Below, one piece after another: positions 39,446-52,179 of a DNA stretch of 64,000 bases (within the stretch, counting starts at the first letter, position 1; each line of letters begins with the position of its first letter). Source of the DNA: Adiantum capillus-veneris (taxonomy: Eukaryota; Streptophyta; Polypodiopsida; Polypodiales; Pteridaceae); the NCBI GenBank assembly GCA_014529385.2, contig CM043962.1, positions 48,434,598 to 48,498,597 on the forward strand. Direction: 5' to 3'. Both the position numbers and the translations under genes were made by a program. Under the pieces are notes generated by a model. That model did not search any database and was not told where the DNA came from. It saw only the letters and a list, made by a program, of their open reading frames with translations.

Positions 39446-40213
39446 TTTGGTTTGTCGGTCCCTATTCCTACCACTTTCTCATGCAGATACTGAGCGTAGT
39501 TCATCTCTTTGGGTACACTACTCTTCAATGCCCAAGTGATGGTGGTGGCTACTACATGTGGCTGTGTGGTGTTCTTTTGAGGCCGCTTACTACACCCATG
39601 AAAGTATTGATTGTAGATCTTGCAGATCTTGGTTGCTCTTGGATCAACTAAGTCCTTAAAAGTTTGATTAATATTCTTTTGAGAATAAGCCTTGACTTCA
39701 TCTCTTCTTTCTTTGGATGAGCTACGGTCATTGTGTAGCCCCAGAGCATTGGCAATGATTTGAGGGGTAATGGCCACCTCTATCTTTTGTCCATCACGAG
39801 TTGTAATCACAGTTTTGTCGTATTTCTAAATAGGACTGGCTATTTCATACACTCTTTGGGTATCCACTCATGTTGGTGGATCCGTGAAGAAGTTGTATAG
39901 ATCAGCTCTTTCCAGGTGGTTGAGGATGTCCTCCTTGTTGGTGTATTCTCATTAAGTTCTCTGGGGATCATGGACACATCAATAGTATTGCCTTGGGATC
40001 TCTAAAAGTGCCCTAATATAATATGATCCCTTCGGCTTCCAATGTGGCATCATCCATCCAAGCCTTAGTGGGCTTTAGGGTTTTTGGTGGGATGGTGAAT
40101 GGCTCTATTGTAGCTATGATGTCCTTAAGGGCAGGCCTCTTCTTCTTTGCTAGAGATTTGTTGGCATCCATTGATCTTGTGTGCACTCCAAGTTCAAAGT
40201 CAGCGTCTTTCAC
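39446..40213 (-). pseudogene. 5' part of a plant-transposon-like coding sequence
   Basis: Begins around MKDADFELGVHTRSMD (40213) and continues with EDILNHLERADLYNFF, GQKIEVAITPQIIANALGL and NYAQYLHEKVVGIGTDKP up to the target site. The layout of short helical segments around TPQIIANALGL resembles the 'putative plant transposon protein' domain (PF20167) as I recall it. In-frame stops lie at 39868-39870 (TGA) and 39826-39828 (TAG), with at least one frame change near 39.95 kb. The coding sequence continues at 32433 on the other side of the inserted element. Decay plus insertion show that it is inactive. Confidence 0.55.
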
Positions 40214-40341
40214 AAAATCTAACTTTTACTTAGCTTCTAGCTACCCAAATGATTTCAAAGTTGAACCACAAGCTAATTAGGTTATATACTTGCTTTCCAT
40301 ACGAACATAATTGCAATTTGGTGCTCATTTCATGCTGTGAA

Positions 40342-41546
40342 ACATCATACACGTATGATGTCTATGTGCTCAGACTGAGGTAAACAGACTGAGGTAAAAC
40401 TTGTCTTGTGCTGCATAGCCCATAGCTTGTACATCATATATATATGCCTGGTTTGGGATTTGAATCAAGGTTAAGCTAAATTTTGGCTTATAGGCTCTAT
40501 AGAGGCTCTGAAATCAAAAATTGGGTGTATTTGGATTATATGAGCTTCAAATGGTTTGGCACTTAGTAAATCGACTCATTGGCACATAGTCAAAACATGG
40601 GTTTGGTCAAAACCTCTATTGGTGACCAATTTGGCACTAGAGACATTATACGTGTATTATGTTTTTTATCAGCAAATGACTCTAGATTCATTGAGTATGA
40701 TGTCTGTAGCATATACAAAGTGTTGGTGGATTTTAAATTGAAATTGAGATTGAATGTGGGTGTCAAAGGCCAAGAAAGGGTTTTGTGTGTCTTTTTTTTG
40801 TACTTGGGCAAAAATAGGTCAAATGAGGTTCGAATAGGATGAAAATTTGTGGGAAGGCTTATGAGGATGTGATCAAGGTGCTAGTTACTGCAGATTCACA
40901 GCAGTAAGTCAATTTATGAAGAGTAGACATCATACACGTATGATGTCTACTGTGACTCTTCCATGTATGATGTCTATTGTGACTCTTTTTGGCCCAAACT
41001 TTGTGAGTAGCTTCCCCATGGTGTGTATAATGTTGTAATGTGCTCAAAAGTGGAATTGGTTGAGAGTGCATGTGCCCAAGATCAAAGATGGTGTTTCAGA
41101 CTCAAAGTTTTGAAAAATGATGTGGATTGTGAGAATATCTTGACCAAATGTATCCAAACTTGGTGAGCTGGTTTTTCATAAGGTGCACAACAAATATGGA
41201 TGCTCAATATGCTGACAACAATCTATTTTGATAGGTTTAGACATTATATGCGTATGATGTCTAAGATGAGAAGATGGGCTCTTAAGCATTTGGGTATCAA
41301 GTAGGTGCCTTGGACATGCCATATGTGAGTTTTCTCTGGGTTTGGAGTCCATTTCCTTTAGGTGAGCCCAAATCTTGCCAGAAGACTCTAATTGTGCGTT
41401 TTTTCTCCATCTAGTGGCTTCGAATGATCCAAATTGCAAGAAACTTGGTGTATGAGATGTAATGAGCATTTGGAAAGAGATGGTATGGTCAAGTAGTGCA
41501 AAACCTGTGTAAATGTAGCTCCATCCATCATACGTGTATGATGTCT
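40342..41546. repeat. Palindrome family, five copies about every 300 bp
   Basis: A dyad of CATCATAC, two bases and GTATGATG, usually extended by AGA on the left and TCT on the right, occurs at about 40342, 40641, 40925, 41239 and 41525. Two copies are weaker (ACATTATA variants). Spacings are 299, 284, 314 and 286 bp. Half-sites (TATGATGTCT) occur near 40695 and 40963. Sequence between them looks like strongly diverged ~300-bp units. Confidence 0.75.
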
Positions 41547-41559
41547 AGAATGAAAAAAT

Positions 41560-43900
41560 CACAATTTTATGCCTTGGGAGGATGTGTGCTAGTGCAACAA
41601 GCCTATCTAGCTCTAATACAACCTTAAAACACATGTGCTTAGCATAAAAACTTCATGTTTGGCATTTTAGTTTCTGAAATGGATTTCTGTCTTTTGAGGA
41701 GGACTTTCCGCGGTGATTCTTCTTGAGATCATTCTACCAAGCTTGTAGATGTAGTAGAGCACCTTCCCATGGATCTGATGTAACCTTTGGCTTTATGGAT
41801 ACCTTCTTTTGATATTTGTCAGTCAATTTGCATATTTTTGTAAGGAGGAGTTTGGAGAAGATTTCCCTTGAGGTTTGACCACAAGTTTTGGTTGTCGATG
41901 ATATGTCGATGATGCATGTGAAGCTTGGTGGCAAACGGATGTATCGCTTGGTCGTGAGGGCCCAATGACGCTTTTCCTGTCTGAAGCCTAACTTGATAGT
42001 CGATAGATCCATGAGGAGGTTACATGAGCTTGTAGACATACTTGAGACATAACTCCTCATGAAGTTTTGTGCCGTTTTGGCGATCCATTCCTGATCAACT
42101 TCTGTAGTGCTGCCCGGAGAGGTTGTGTTTTTTTCCGGTTGACCTAAACCCCATTGGAGGTCGTAAAGTCTTGTCTTAGGTTAGAGTTAACCCCCTATCA
42201 AGTCTTGTAGCTATCAGGTTAGTGGTTGACTCGTTGTGGACCCATTTTGGTTTTTTTCCCACGATGCCACATTGCTGTTTTTTGGAATTGTTCACGACAA
42301 AGTGAGTATAAAACAAGAGGAGCATATGGTAACAAGTCTACCTCTCATGGCTGGCATTGGTCGGTGTGTTGTGTGCATCATACAAAGTCGTCGAAATTTT
42401 GTGCGCTCTAGGTCTCTCAAGCTCTCTCTCACTTGTGAATGGTGAAAATGAGCTATTAAGTGGGCCCAAATTATCTTATATCGGGGTTCCCCAGATCACT
42501 TGTTACCGAACTTGATAGATGCTCCTATCTTGTCATAAAATGTACTTTAGGCTCAAAAGTTTCTTCATTTGGACTTCGTTTGCTTGTTTTTGAAAAATTT
42601 GTCATTTCGTCCAAAAACTGGCCAAATCGGATTTTTTTGTAGCTTTCTGATAATTGCACCCCATGTTCACCATAAGCTGTCATTGACTTGCGATCACTCC
42701 CATATTTTTCTTTTGTCACTATGTTGCCATTTCATCTTCTTTTTCTATTTTTCTTTGTTTTTCTCTAAAAAATAAACCAAAAAAAGGAAAATAGCTAACT
42801 TGATCCAAAAATAACCCATAAATACAAAAAAAAAGTTAAAAATAGCATAATAAACCACTATATACATCCATCTATAGTATTTTTGTAGGATTGCTTCATT
42901 TTCTCACTTTTTTAGCATGAAAACTATGATTTTTACATATGTACACACACCTAGAGGCTCATCTTTGGTGTTTATTCTCTATTTCCTATTGCACCACATT
43001 AATTAAAGACATATATACTCAGGTTTATCAAAATTTTCACAGTCAAACATGAAAAACCCAAAAATAATGGAAAACAATGCCCCTTTTTACACTTGTAAGC
43101 ATGTCGGGTCCTCATTGAGAATGCCTCCCCCCTTCCTAGTTGGAGTCCTCCTGGACGATGGTCTATTGCCCTAGGGTATGTACTATGCATAGGAACCAAA
43201 ATTGTGCTAATCCTAGGCATGTAATGAAACCCTATATGCATACTCGAGCAATGCATGGAAAAATTGGTGTTGTGCATGAAGAAGGTGTAAGTACAATGCT
43301 TATTGGCATTCAATGTTGAGGTTTCCTATGAAAGTATGACTTTTGTGAGAGCGATGAAACAATAAGCTCTCTAGTTTGGCTGCTCTATCATATCGGAGCC
43401 CGTAGAACCATTGGGTTGTGTGGCACCTCTTTAGTTGTGACTGGCCTTTGTTTAGGTATCCAAATCGGAGTTTGGCAGACACTCTTCGGACTTTGTGTAT
43501 GGTCGGATTGGGACATCCTTGTGGTTGTCTTTTCAAAGCTTGTACTGAAGAGAATTACTTCGGTTGTTGTTTTGAAGTTTAGATTTGTGCAAGTTTACTT
43601 TGGGCCATAAATAATTTCTTTGGTACCCATATTTGCTAAAGGATAAACTGTGGTTTCAACTTGTGGGTTGTTGTGGAATTTGGTGGAGATATATCTTTGA
43701 ATCGACTTTATTGAAACCTTGATCCTTTCTCATCCATATTTTCTTGGTAGCTTTGGCAGGTAGAATAGGTGGGGTTGTCGTGGTACCCTGTAGTGAATTC
43801 CCATGGATTGTTTCTCACATATTGAACTCGTCTTGGGGAAGAGTAGTTGCTATAATGACTTGCTTTGCTTGCTTTGTTGGTATCTTTGGAATCCATAGTT
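41560..43900. other. Stretch without a supported gene
   Basis: Frames of 60-108 codons occur on both strands without domains. Parts near 42.5-42.75 kb (CAAAAACTGGCCAAATCGGATTTTTTTG) look like decayed LTR sequence. A purine/pyrimidine CCTCCCCCCTTCC stretch lies near 43127. Confidence 0.4.
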
Positions 43901-44577
43901 AGAGAATGGTTGTTTGTAAGGGTTTCATGCCTTTATCGTTGAGTGCATCATTGATGGTCTGTCTGCAGCTAAAGTAGCAAAAGAAACTTGCTATTTTCCT
44001 GAAGCAGATTGGATGTTGACTGTATTTGAGCTCCAATCAAAATGTACATTCTACCTTCTTTGCCACGGTTGCCCAAAAAATAAAGGATGTTGTGTGGGCT
44101 TATCTTCTACCACATAAAACTTATGCGGATAGACATATTGGTTAATATGTAGCAGGAGCATTATCCAATACATTACCTTGATTGCTCTGAATAAATTTGA
44201 AGGTCTTGTTGTGTTGATTGTAATTGATTGTCAAGTTGGAGTTGCTTCTAAAGGCTATAGGAGAGCAGTTTACCTTGAGCACCTAAATCAAGCATTGTCG
44301 TCGCTTCCACTTGATTGCATCCTAGTTTGACAGTAATTGCGGGATCCTGCTTGTCCTTGCCTTCAAAGTCTATTACTTTAATGGCATTAATATTCAGGGG
44401 AGGCCCATGATGTAGTTACTATCAAAGAAGCTTCCGCTTAGGTATTCTTTCCTTGGACTCTGCTTGTGCTTTGGCAACAATCTGCTATTTTTCTTGGGTC
44501 CCTTTGTTTTCCTCGTGCATTTTCAAAAGCATATCATGGGTTAGTGGTAGATGAATTTTTTTAAGCCGACATCCACT

Positions 44578-46200
44578 AATCTAGTTGGGCATTTTGTCAC
44601 CGTCTAATGTAGCAAGTTTAACGGCACCACTTGGTGATAAGTCTTTGATCACAAATGGTCCCATTCCTTGCGTCTTTAGCTTCTTAGCATGTTGTTTTAA
44701 AGTGTAAATTAGGACATAATTTCCTGTTTTGAATTCTTTTGAGTGTACATACTTATCAAAAAAACTATTTTTTCCTTCATATTCACGCATAGATGGAAGC
44801 TACTACTTTTAAGCGAAGCTCACCTAACCTTTCAAGGTCATCTATTTGTGAAGACATTTCATGTCCTATCCACTCAAGTTGTTTGGCTACTCTTAGTGTT
44901 GGGATTAGGAATTCCATCGGCAAGCTAGCATTAAGACCAATTACCATGTTGTATGGTGTTGTTCCAATTGAGATTTTATAAGCAATTCTATAAGCCCATA
45001 GTGTCAAATGTAACTTTTGATCCCAATCCATTCTTGACTCTAAGACTTTTTTTGTTAAGATTGTACATAGAGTCTTATTTGTAGTTTCTACATGTCCATT
45101 AGCCTATGGATGGTACGGAGCAGACTTTTTATGAACTACCATGAACTCATCAGAAATATTTTCAATCACTTCATTTGTAAAATGTGTGCTCCAATCACTG
45201 ACAATTTTTATGGGTAGACCATATCTAACAAATATATTTTTATGTAGAAATTATGTAGTAGTCCTGGCGTCAACTTTTTCTATAGCTTTAGCTTTGACCC
45301 ATTTAGTGAGATAATCCGTGGCTACAATGATATATTGGGCATGTGTTTTGTAAGCGAGGGATGAAATTGGTCTCACAAAGTCTATTCCCCACTTATCAAA
45401 AGCTCTAGCTCCCATCATTGGCTGTAAGGACATCTCATACCGTTTTATTGGCACTTTGGTGTGTTGACATGAGTCACATTGTCTTGTATATTCGTCCGCA
45501 CCCATATGTAATGTTGGCCACCATATTCCAACGTCAAGAAAATTTTTCCTGTCTTTTTCCTTGAGAAATGGCCTCCACTTATTCCTTCATATGCTTGCTC
45601 AAGGATTGGAAGGTACATGCTTTCTGTTGCGCATAGCCTAAGCTGGTTTTCCTTTTCTCATTTATAAAGCTCGGTTTCAATCAAAGTGAAGTCACAAGCT
45701 TCAATTTATATCACTCTTTGACGTGCTCTAGTGGTATTTGCAATAAATGTTTGTGTTTCCAAGAAGTCAACAATTTATTGACTCCATTTTGGTGTAGTTG
45801 TTATTTGAAACAATGTTGCATGTTCTACTAGTGGGTTTGATCTACATTTGGCACAACTAGTTATATAATCATAAACATCAACACACATAGTTGTGGCCAA
45901 CACACTCCTAATTGTCTCAAGCATTGATAAGGCTTTGTGGATGAGCAATGAAATGTTAAGTCCTGATAATGTTCTTACAAGAAGTAGGCATCGTATTCCT
46001 CCGGACTTCTGCACACTTGTAGGATACCGTCGGAGCCTACATGATATAAATGTTTTCCAATCATTTGAAAGCTATTATCTTGTCGAATCATTTGTGGTTT
46101 ATGGTCTTGGTTAGTCTTATTAAATTCTACGCCATGTGATAGTAGGCTAACTATCTCTTGGGACCACTTAGGTACCATTTCTACATTGAAGAGACATGCA
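44578..46200 (-). pseudogene. Ty3-type integrase relic with H2C2 finger
   Basis: Reading on the minus strand: a linker with LYHVGSDGILQVC (~46.05 kb); a GHFS...WWPTLHMGADEYTRQCDSCQ zinc-binding region (45.6-45.46 kb); WGIDFV with the first catalytic Asp at about 45380; a second Asp in SDWSTHFTNEVI (~45.20 kb); the Glu in ANGHVE (~45.09 kb); then WDQKLHLTLWAYRIAYK..GTTPYNMV (45031-44783) and a GPFVIKDLSPSGAVKLATLDG C-terminal domain ending at 44581. All three DDE positions are present, but frames change and stops intervene. It belongs with the RNase H, protease and gag pieces up to 49.2 kb. Confidence 0.8.
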
Positions 46201-46640
46201 TCAGGGATATCATTGTCTACTACCTTTCGAGCTTCTCAATTTGGAAATCTAAAAAGGTGATATGCTTGCAGATGCATCTTCCCCTTTTTTAACCACTACA
46301 GTAAGTCGAACTCAAGTAATATGATGAACCGTAGTACAATTCATCCTATATTGCATGGTTTATTTAAGAGGGCTTGATGGTCCATGAAAAACACAAACTT
46401 ATTTGCGAGGAGATAATGCCAAAATTTCTAAACAACTTAAATCATTCCAGGTCCCTCTCTTGTGGTGGTGGTTTAGTTCTTTTCAACACAGTTAAGTTGT
46501 CAATTGGCATAGCAGACTGGAAAATCCATAGTTCCGTCTCCTAGCCAAAATACATCCTATAGAAAATGCAGACGCATCAATATGAACATGAAAGATCCCA
46601 ATTTGATGCTTTTAACAATGGAGTGGATATGAGAGATGAC
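46200..46640 (-). pseudogene. Ty3-type RNase H relic
   Basis: The minus strand reads HIDASAFSIGCILARR, then FWHYLLANKFVFFMDHQALL and a decayed distal part running to DIPDACLFNVEMVPKWSQEIV, which leads into the integrase linker. These are the RNase H D-A-S and D-H-Q-A-L motifs of Ty3 elements. The reverse transcriptase that should precede it (46.65-47.0 kb) is missing. Confidence 0.7.
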
Positions 46641-47002
46641 TCCTTATCATGTCGTTCTTGTCTGGTTTATGCCAATACTATCTTCCAATCTTGAATAGTG
46701 AATTTACTATAGTGGGAGGGTATGCTCATATTGTTGTCACCTTTGTCTTTTTCATCTCCTTCACTTTCCAATTTAGTTGTCCGTACTTCCCTTACAGTTT
46801 TCTTGCGCTCTCGGTACTTCTTTTCACGCTCAACTTTGGTCCATTTTGATTCTCCGATTTTGTTCGAATCTGTTTCGACTTTCTTGGGTTGACTTTAGTT
46901 TCCAACTTCTAAGTTTGTTTTCTTACATCTCTCGCTCTGTCTCATGTCCTAGAGTCTCAATCACAAGAGAATTGGCCTGAAGTTTTGGTTTTAATGCAGT
47001 CT

Positions 47003-48010
47003 TCAGCTTTCATTAGAGATAAAAAAAAATGTTTTGTTTCTCATTTTAGGAATTGGGTTATCTCTTGCTTTGTGTGCCACCTTCTTTTTCTTGTAGTGTG
47101 CTTGACATCTAGGTTTTTCATTTGGGAAATTGTAAAACCTCACCTTCGCTATCATTTCCTCTTGCTCACTGGTGTTGTCAGAGCACTCATTATCCACATT
47201 GTCGTCTTGTTCAGGATGCTCTAGAGAGCCGTGGAACAACTCCCCCTTCACCTCTTCCATGTGTTTAATTTTTCTTGATTGTCCTGAGATTCGCTCAACA
47301 TCATCATCATCTATTACATCAACCATATAGTAAGGAACCACATCATAACCGTCCTTGTTACAAAACTTCGTCGTCGGGTCCTCTGTAATAGCACACACAT
47401 TTAATGTTTCTAGAATATGTGTCCACTCTAATGGTTCTAGGGCCTCCTCTGGGAAGGGTTCCAGAATGTATTCCTTATCCTTGATAAATCTTTCTAGAAT
47501 ACACTCTTCCCACTTTAAGCTTCCACAATGGGATGCCCTGCACATTAATAGTTCCTTTGGTTTACCTAACCATGCTAGAATCGCAGATCCTACTAATGTA
47601 GCAAAATCAAATTTCTCTAACGAGGTTTGGTTCACATCTTTGTAACTATGGTCTTTAAGATTTATTCGCGTAGTGGCTTCCATGTGCCTGAGGTATATGT
47701 GATTATAGCCCCAATCTTGGACCATCTTTAATTGTCGCATGAATGGTTGTCCAAGTATTATGTGATAGTTATTCTTCTTACCAAAATCCACTATTGCAAA
47801 GGTATGCTCGTACTCCAATGTCGCAAGAGGTGACAACTATCTTTTCTAGGAGCCCTATGGGTCTCTCCATATAGCCATCTATAAGTTGTAACTTCATTAT
47901 GGTGGCTCTCAAAGCGGGTTCTCCCCATTTCTTCCATACACCCTTGGTCGCAATGGCTACACCAGCTCCACCGTCAAGAATTTCCAGCGTTGTGACACCT
48001 TTAAACTTGA
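47003..48010 (-). pseudogene. Ty3-type aspartic protease and linker
   Basis: Near 47976 the minus strand encodes ILDGGAGVAIATKG, a variant of the retroviral-type D(S/T)GA active site. The protease core continues with YHIILGQPFMRQLKMVQDWGYNHIYLRH in the 277-codon frame 47003-47836. That frame then runs as an acidic/basic linker to its stop at 47003. Between 47.0 kb and the RNase H piece at 46.64 kb there is no RT motif, so RT was probably lost by deletion. Confidence 0.75.
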
Positions 48011-49300
48011 CTAAAGTGTAGTATTTCCATCTTCTCCTTCATAGTATTCTCCTTCCTTGTTTAAGGGTATTGGTTGCATGTTTAGTTGAGGCTTCTCTAA
48101 TTCTCGGATCCCTTCCTGCATCCGTGAAGTCGGACCCTTTATCTCAAATTTTTCTAATGTAGTCCACATGTGAGGTATTCGTTGGAGAAGCTCGACAAGA
48201 GTAATGGTGCTAGCCATTGGAGTAGACAATATGGTTATCAACCCTTGGGAGTCCATCACCTTCCTTGAGGAGAGTCTCTATGATGGTACCGCTTTCACAT
48301 CCGACTTGGCTTCATACTCTCCCAAATAAGAGGGTAAAGTTCTTAGAGATATAGGTTGACTATCCAAATATCTCACAGATCCCTTGTCCCTCCAATACAA
48401 ATGCATTTCCAAATCTGCTTGAGGTCTCGCCTCAAATTCTTCAATAGGAGGATGAAATACATCTCTTCCATATTAGTTTGATTAACCCTTCAGCTCATTT
48501 CATTGGCCTCATTGGATTCTCTTTTCTACTCTCAAAGCTCAACCAAGCCATCATCCCCTCTATACGTTTTTGATATGATAGGTTGAAAACCTTCAGACTC
48601 CTGATCTGTAGTATTCATCACTATCCCATGTCTTTTGATCAATTTCTCAGATTCCAATTCAATTTTTGGACTAACAGTTGTCTTTTTAGATTCATGTGTT
48701 GAAGAGGTTTTTGGTATTGATACTAGAAATTATACCCACTCCTCTTGCTTTCTTGTTGTTGGCTCTAGCAAGGCTTGGGCTGTTTGGCTCATCGTTTGAC
48801 ACATTTCCAGTTTTTGTTTTTCTAGCTCTACATAGGGGTATGGCATTCACCTTTGTTCTTGTGTTTGGTTGATTTTAAGCCTGGCTTCATAGGCCTTCAA
48901 GAGAGCGTCTAGAGGTTCATTTACTTTCTCAACTAATAGAAATCCTTCTCGATCCCACACTTTTTGGTTCCCTTTTCCTCTCAGGCTCTATGACTTCTGG
49001 AATTTCTAGTTTCTGAATAGTTTGACTCTCAAGCCTTTCTAATCTGTCTTTGGTTTTTGTAAATTCTTCCGCTAGGGCTGTTCTGTTCTTGCTCTTTTCT
49101 AGCTTCCACCCGTGCTTGCCTATCCTTCCATGTGTTTGCTGGTTTTTTTGTTCAATGATGGGTGCTTTCATTCTTGGTTCTTCAATTATGGGTTCCTCTT
49201 CTCTTTTTGAGCATGTGCTCGTGTGATAACGTGTATAGGTATCACCATTTTGTTTTTTGAACCACTGCTTGAAGGTTTCTCCCCTAGATTTAACTTGTTA
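48011..49300 (-). pseudogene. Gag-like relic upstream of protease
   Basis: Short decayed minus-strand frames with a charged coiled-coil segment (LAEEFTKTKDRLERLESQ near 49.05 kb) and a Pro/Glu-rich part (48011-48259). Position upstream of protease on the same strand suggests gag. No zinc knuckle was seen. Confidence 0.45.
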
Positions 49301-50290
49301 GAGATTTATATAATATGATATACACCATATCCAGCATGATAATAAGAATATGCTTATTTCATGTATTTTCTATCTAACAAAGTTGGCACACTACTAAGGT
49401 CTTGAATTGCTAGCTAGCATATATGGGTTGCAGCAAGGAGATATCATCTTAACTATGATAGATATGATATCATAACATGATATTAATACTTATTAATGTT
49501 CTACTATGCAAACAATTATAGTAAGTGATATACCTAAGCACAAGATATTAAGGCTATAACTAGTAGCACGATAAGTAGCTCATTTTTACAATACAATGTC
49601 ACCTATGCTAGCTAGTATGTCTGATTTAGCATCACAATTTCACGAACATATTGACACCAGCATGCTCCACAAGATACTTATCATGATTGGGCTAATAAGT
49701 AGCATGTCCACTATAGAAATTAGCATATATATCATGTACACAATATGCATTGTCATGTCTAATTTTTTGATGGATGTGTTATGTATATCATTTTAGAATC
49801 TAAGGATTTTCAAGGAGATGCACAAGGTGCTTCACATAAACCTTTCTCTTCCAAGAATCACCCTTTTTATTAAGAGAGGCATGTGTGTTGATGCCATACT
49901 TAGCACCTTTCTTACTTTTAGTCAAGTGTTTGTAGTTTCAAGCCTTATTTAATAATTTTGTAATGCAAAAGGGTAAAAACTTCTTCAAATCATGGGCATG
50001 TATTATCCGAGGAGTTGTAACATTTTGAACATATTCAATGAAGAATAAGAGAGAGTTTTGTTCCATGTGTACTGTGTATCCATGGTATTCTTAAGTAATC
50101 TATTTTCAGTCATCGCATAGTTAACTATTCCTTCCCTGATTCTTGTTTAGGACCTGAAAAGCATGTGTTTGTAAATTCTATGAATGGTGCACTTAGAGAA
50201 CAAGTCTATGTATCTTTTGGAAATATCTCACAGCCCCAATAACACTTGGTGATCCTGCTGATTGTGGAGAGTATTCAGCTGGCCAATTGG
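49300..50290. other. AT-rich spacer between two opposed Ty3 relics
   Basis: Strongly AT-rich with many ATGATAT and CATGATA strings. It includes TAACATTTTGAACATATTCAATGAAG near 50018, similar to the R-U5 end of plant LTRs. LTR boundaries could not be set. The two relics diverge in transcription from this spacer. Confidence 0.4.
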
Positions 50291-50309
50291 ACAACGGGAT
50301 TGATTAGGG

Positions 50310-52160
50310 TTGATGGAGACTGAATGTGATGATCTTTTGAAGCAATTTTCTAATTGGGTGGCTGAAGAGGAAGAAAGGGAGGAGAACAACAATTCTTTTT
50401 TGGATGCATATTTTGACTTACTCCCAGATGACTTGACATTGAACATTTCTCTGAGAATTCATAAGTATTGGGCCAGTCATTACTTACCCTTTCTAGCCTG
50501 CAATGCTCTTGAATACCTGTCTTTCTATTATAAAAGGAGGGTCATTGAACATTTAAAGCTCAAAGAAGAAGTAGTATAAGAAGAAGAGATACATGAGTGA
50601 TTCAGGGGACCAACCACAAATCAACACTTATGGCACCAAATTTCAGAAGAGAGTATGCTTGACTGGAGGCTCAGATTCAGAGATCAAGGGGAGATGCATG
50701 GGATGATATCTACGAAGTAGATCATAGGGTTTCCACCAATCATTGAGGAGACAGAGTCACAAGAGTCTAGCCATACAAGTGAAATTCAAGAACAAGAAGC
50801 AAGAAAGAGTTCCTCACCAAATCCAAAAGAGTAGGGAAGGACCCTAGAAGCTCTTGATAGGGCAGTCCACCAATTGGTTGGAGTTCATGCAGTCCATCAA
50901 TTATTGAGGGCAAGGAGGCAGCTGAGGGTTCAACCACCCCAATTTCACTTACCCCCATTACCACTAGTCACATTTAACCCATTAACAGGGCAACCACCTC
51001 CTCAATGACCAGTAATGGTTCAACCACCACCCAATCCTAAAGCAGGGGCAACAAAATTCAGTGGGAAAGAATATCAGGATGTTGATAGTCATGTGGGGCA
51101 GTTTGAGACCAGGTGTTCCTCAAGTGGGTATGATGTGTTATACAATGATACAATAAACAGAGAGTATTTTGTAGCAACATTGTAGGGGAAGGCTATGGCA
51201 TGGTTCATGCAATATGGTAAGATTTAGGGGAGAGAGGAAACTTGAAGATGTCCTGAATAAAATCAAGAACACGGCACCGAGTTTATCTCAAAGATTGTTT
51301 ATCAATAGTAACATGGCTGGGTATTCATAACTTTTTCTTGCGTGAAACCGCTTGCTCTGCTTTAGGTCGCTTCATAACTTAACCGGTTCGTACATAGCAC
51401 GAGGTTTAAGAAATAGAATAGGATTTTCTTTTGTAAAGTGTTTAAAATCAACGAGACTACAAACAAAGAAAAATAAAGAAAGAAAAAGAAAGCAAGCTGT
51501 AAGAAAAGAAAAAGAAAGGAAAAAGGAATGTTAAGCACCATCCATTACCACGCGAACCACCGGGTTCATAAAAAAACTAGGGTAGAGTGCAAAAAGATAA
51601 TGGTGGAAAACTATGCACAATAGTTCAAGAACCTGATGAGCAAATTGTAGGCAAATCAAAGACCATTCTGGGAGAAATTGGGTGATTACTTCTATAAAGG
51701 ACTCAAGAAACAACTTAAGAGTGCAATTGTAGGGCATGCACCTCTCACCCAACCATAGCACTTTCGGAATTTGGTGGATGCAGCAATCAGGGCTGAAAGA
51801 AGGTATGGGACAAGTGAACAGAATAAGAGCAAGAAGAAGAAATTCAAGCAAGATTTAACTTCTAAAGAGGAAGATTCAGATGAAGATTCTGGAACTGATT
51901 CATATGAAGATTCAAACATTGATGAAGAGGATGATGATACATGGACTGCAAAGAATAAAAGGAAGTCAATGAAGAAGAAGGAGGCCAAGTCAAAGAAGCC
52001 AAAGAGTGAAGCAAAGAAGAATAATGGGAAATCAAATCTTGAAGAATCTTCAAGAAAAAATAGGGTTGATTTTGGAAAAGTTGAAAGATCTCAACCTTCA
52101 ATATTTGAAAATCCTGACATGATTATGATAAGTGATGGCACCACAACCCTTCATGCCTAA
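50310..52160 (+). pseudogene. Ty3-type gag relic, plus strand
   Basis: Starts with an acidic segment METECDDLLKQFSNWVAEEEE (50310-50579). It then has TKFSGKEYQDVDSHVGQFETRC (51050-51115), WEKLGDYFYKGLKKQLKSAI (~51.67 kb) and AAIRAERRYG leading into a Lys/Glu/Ser-rich tail (51771-52160). A stop TAG interrupts near 51757. A segment of different character (51300-51580, A-rich with GAAAGAAAAAG runs) splits the gag frame. Confidence 0.6.
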
Positions 52161-52179
52161 ATTTTAGAATCCAGGCCCA

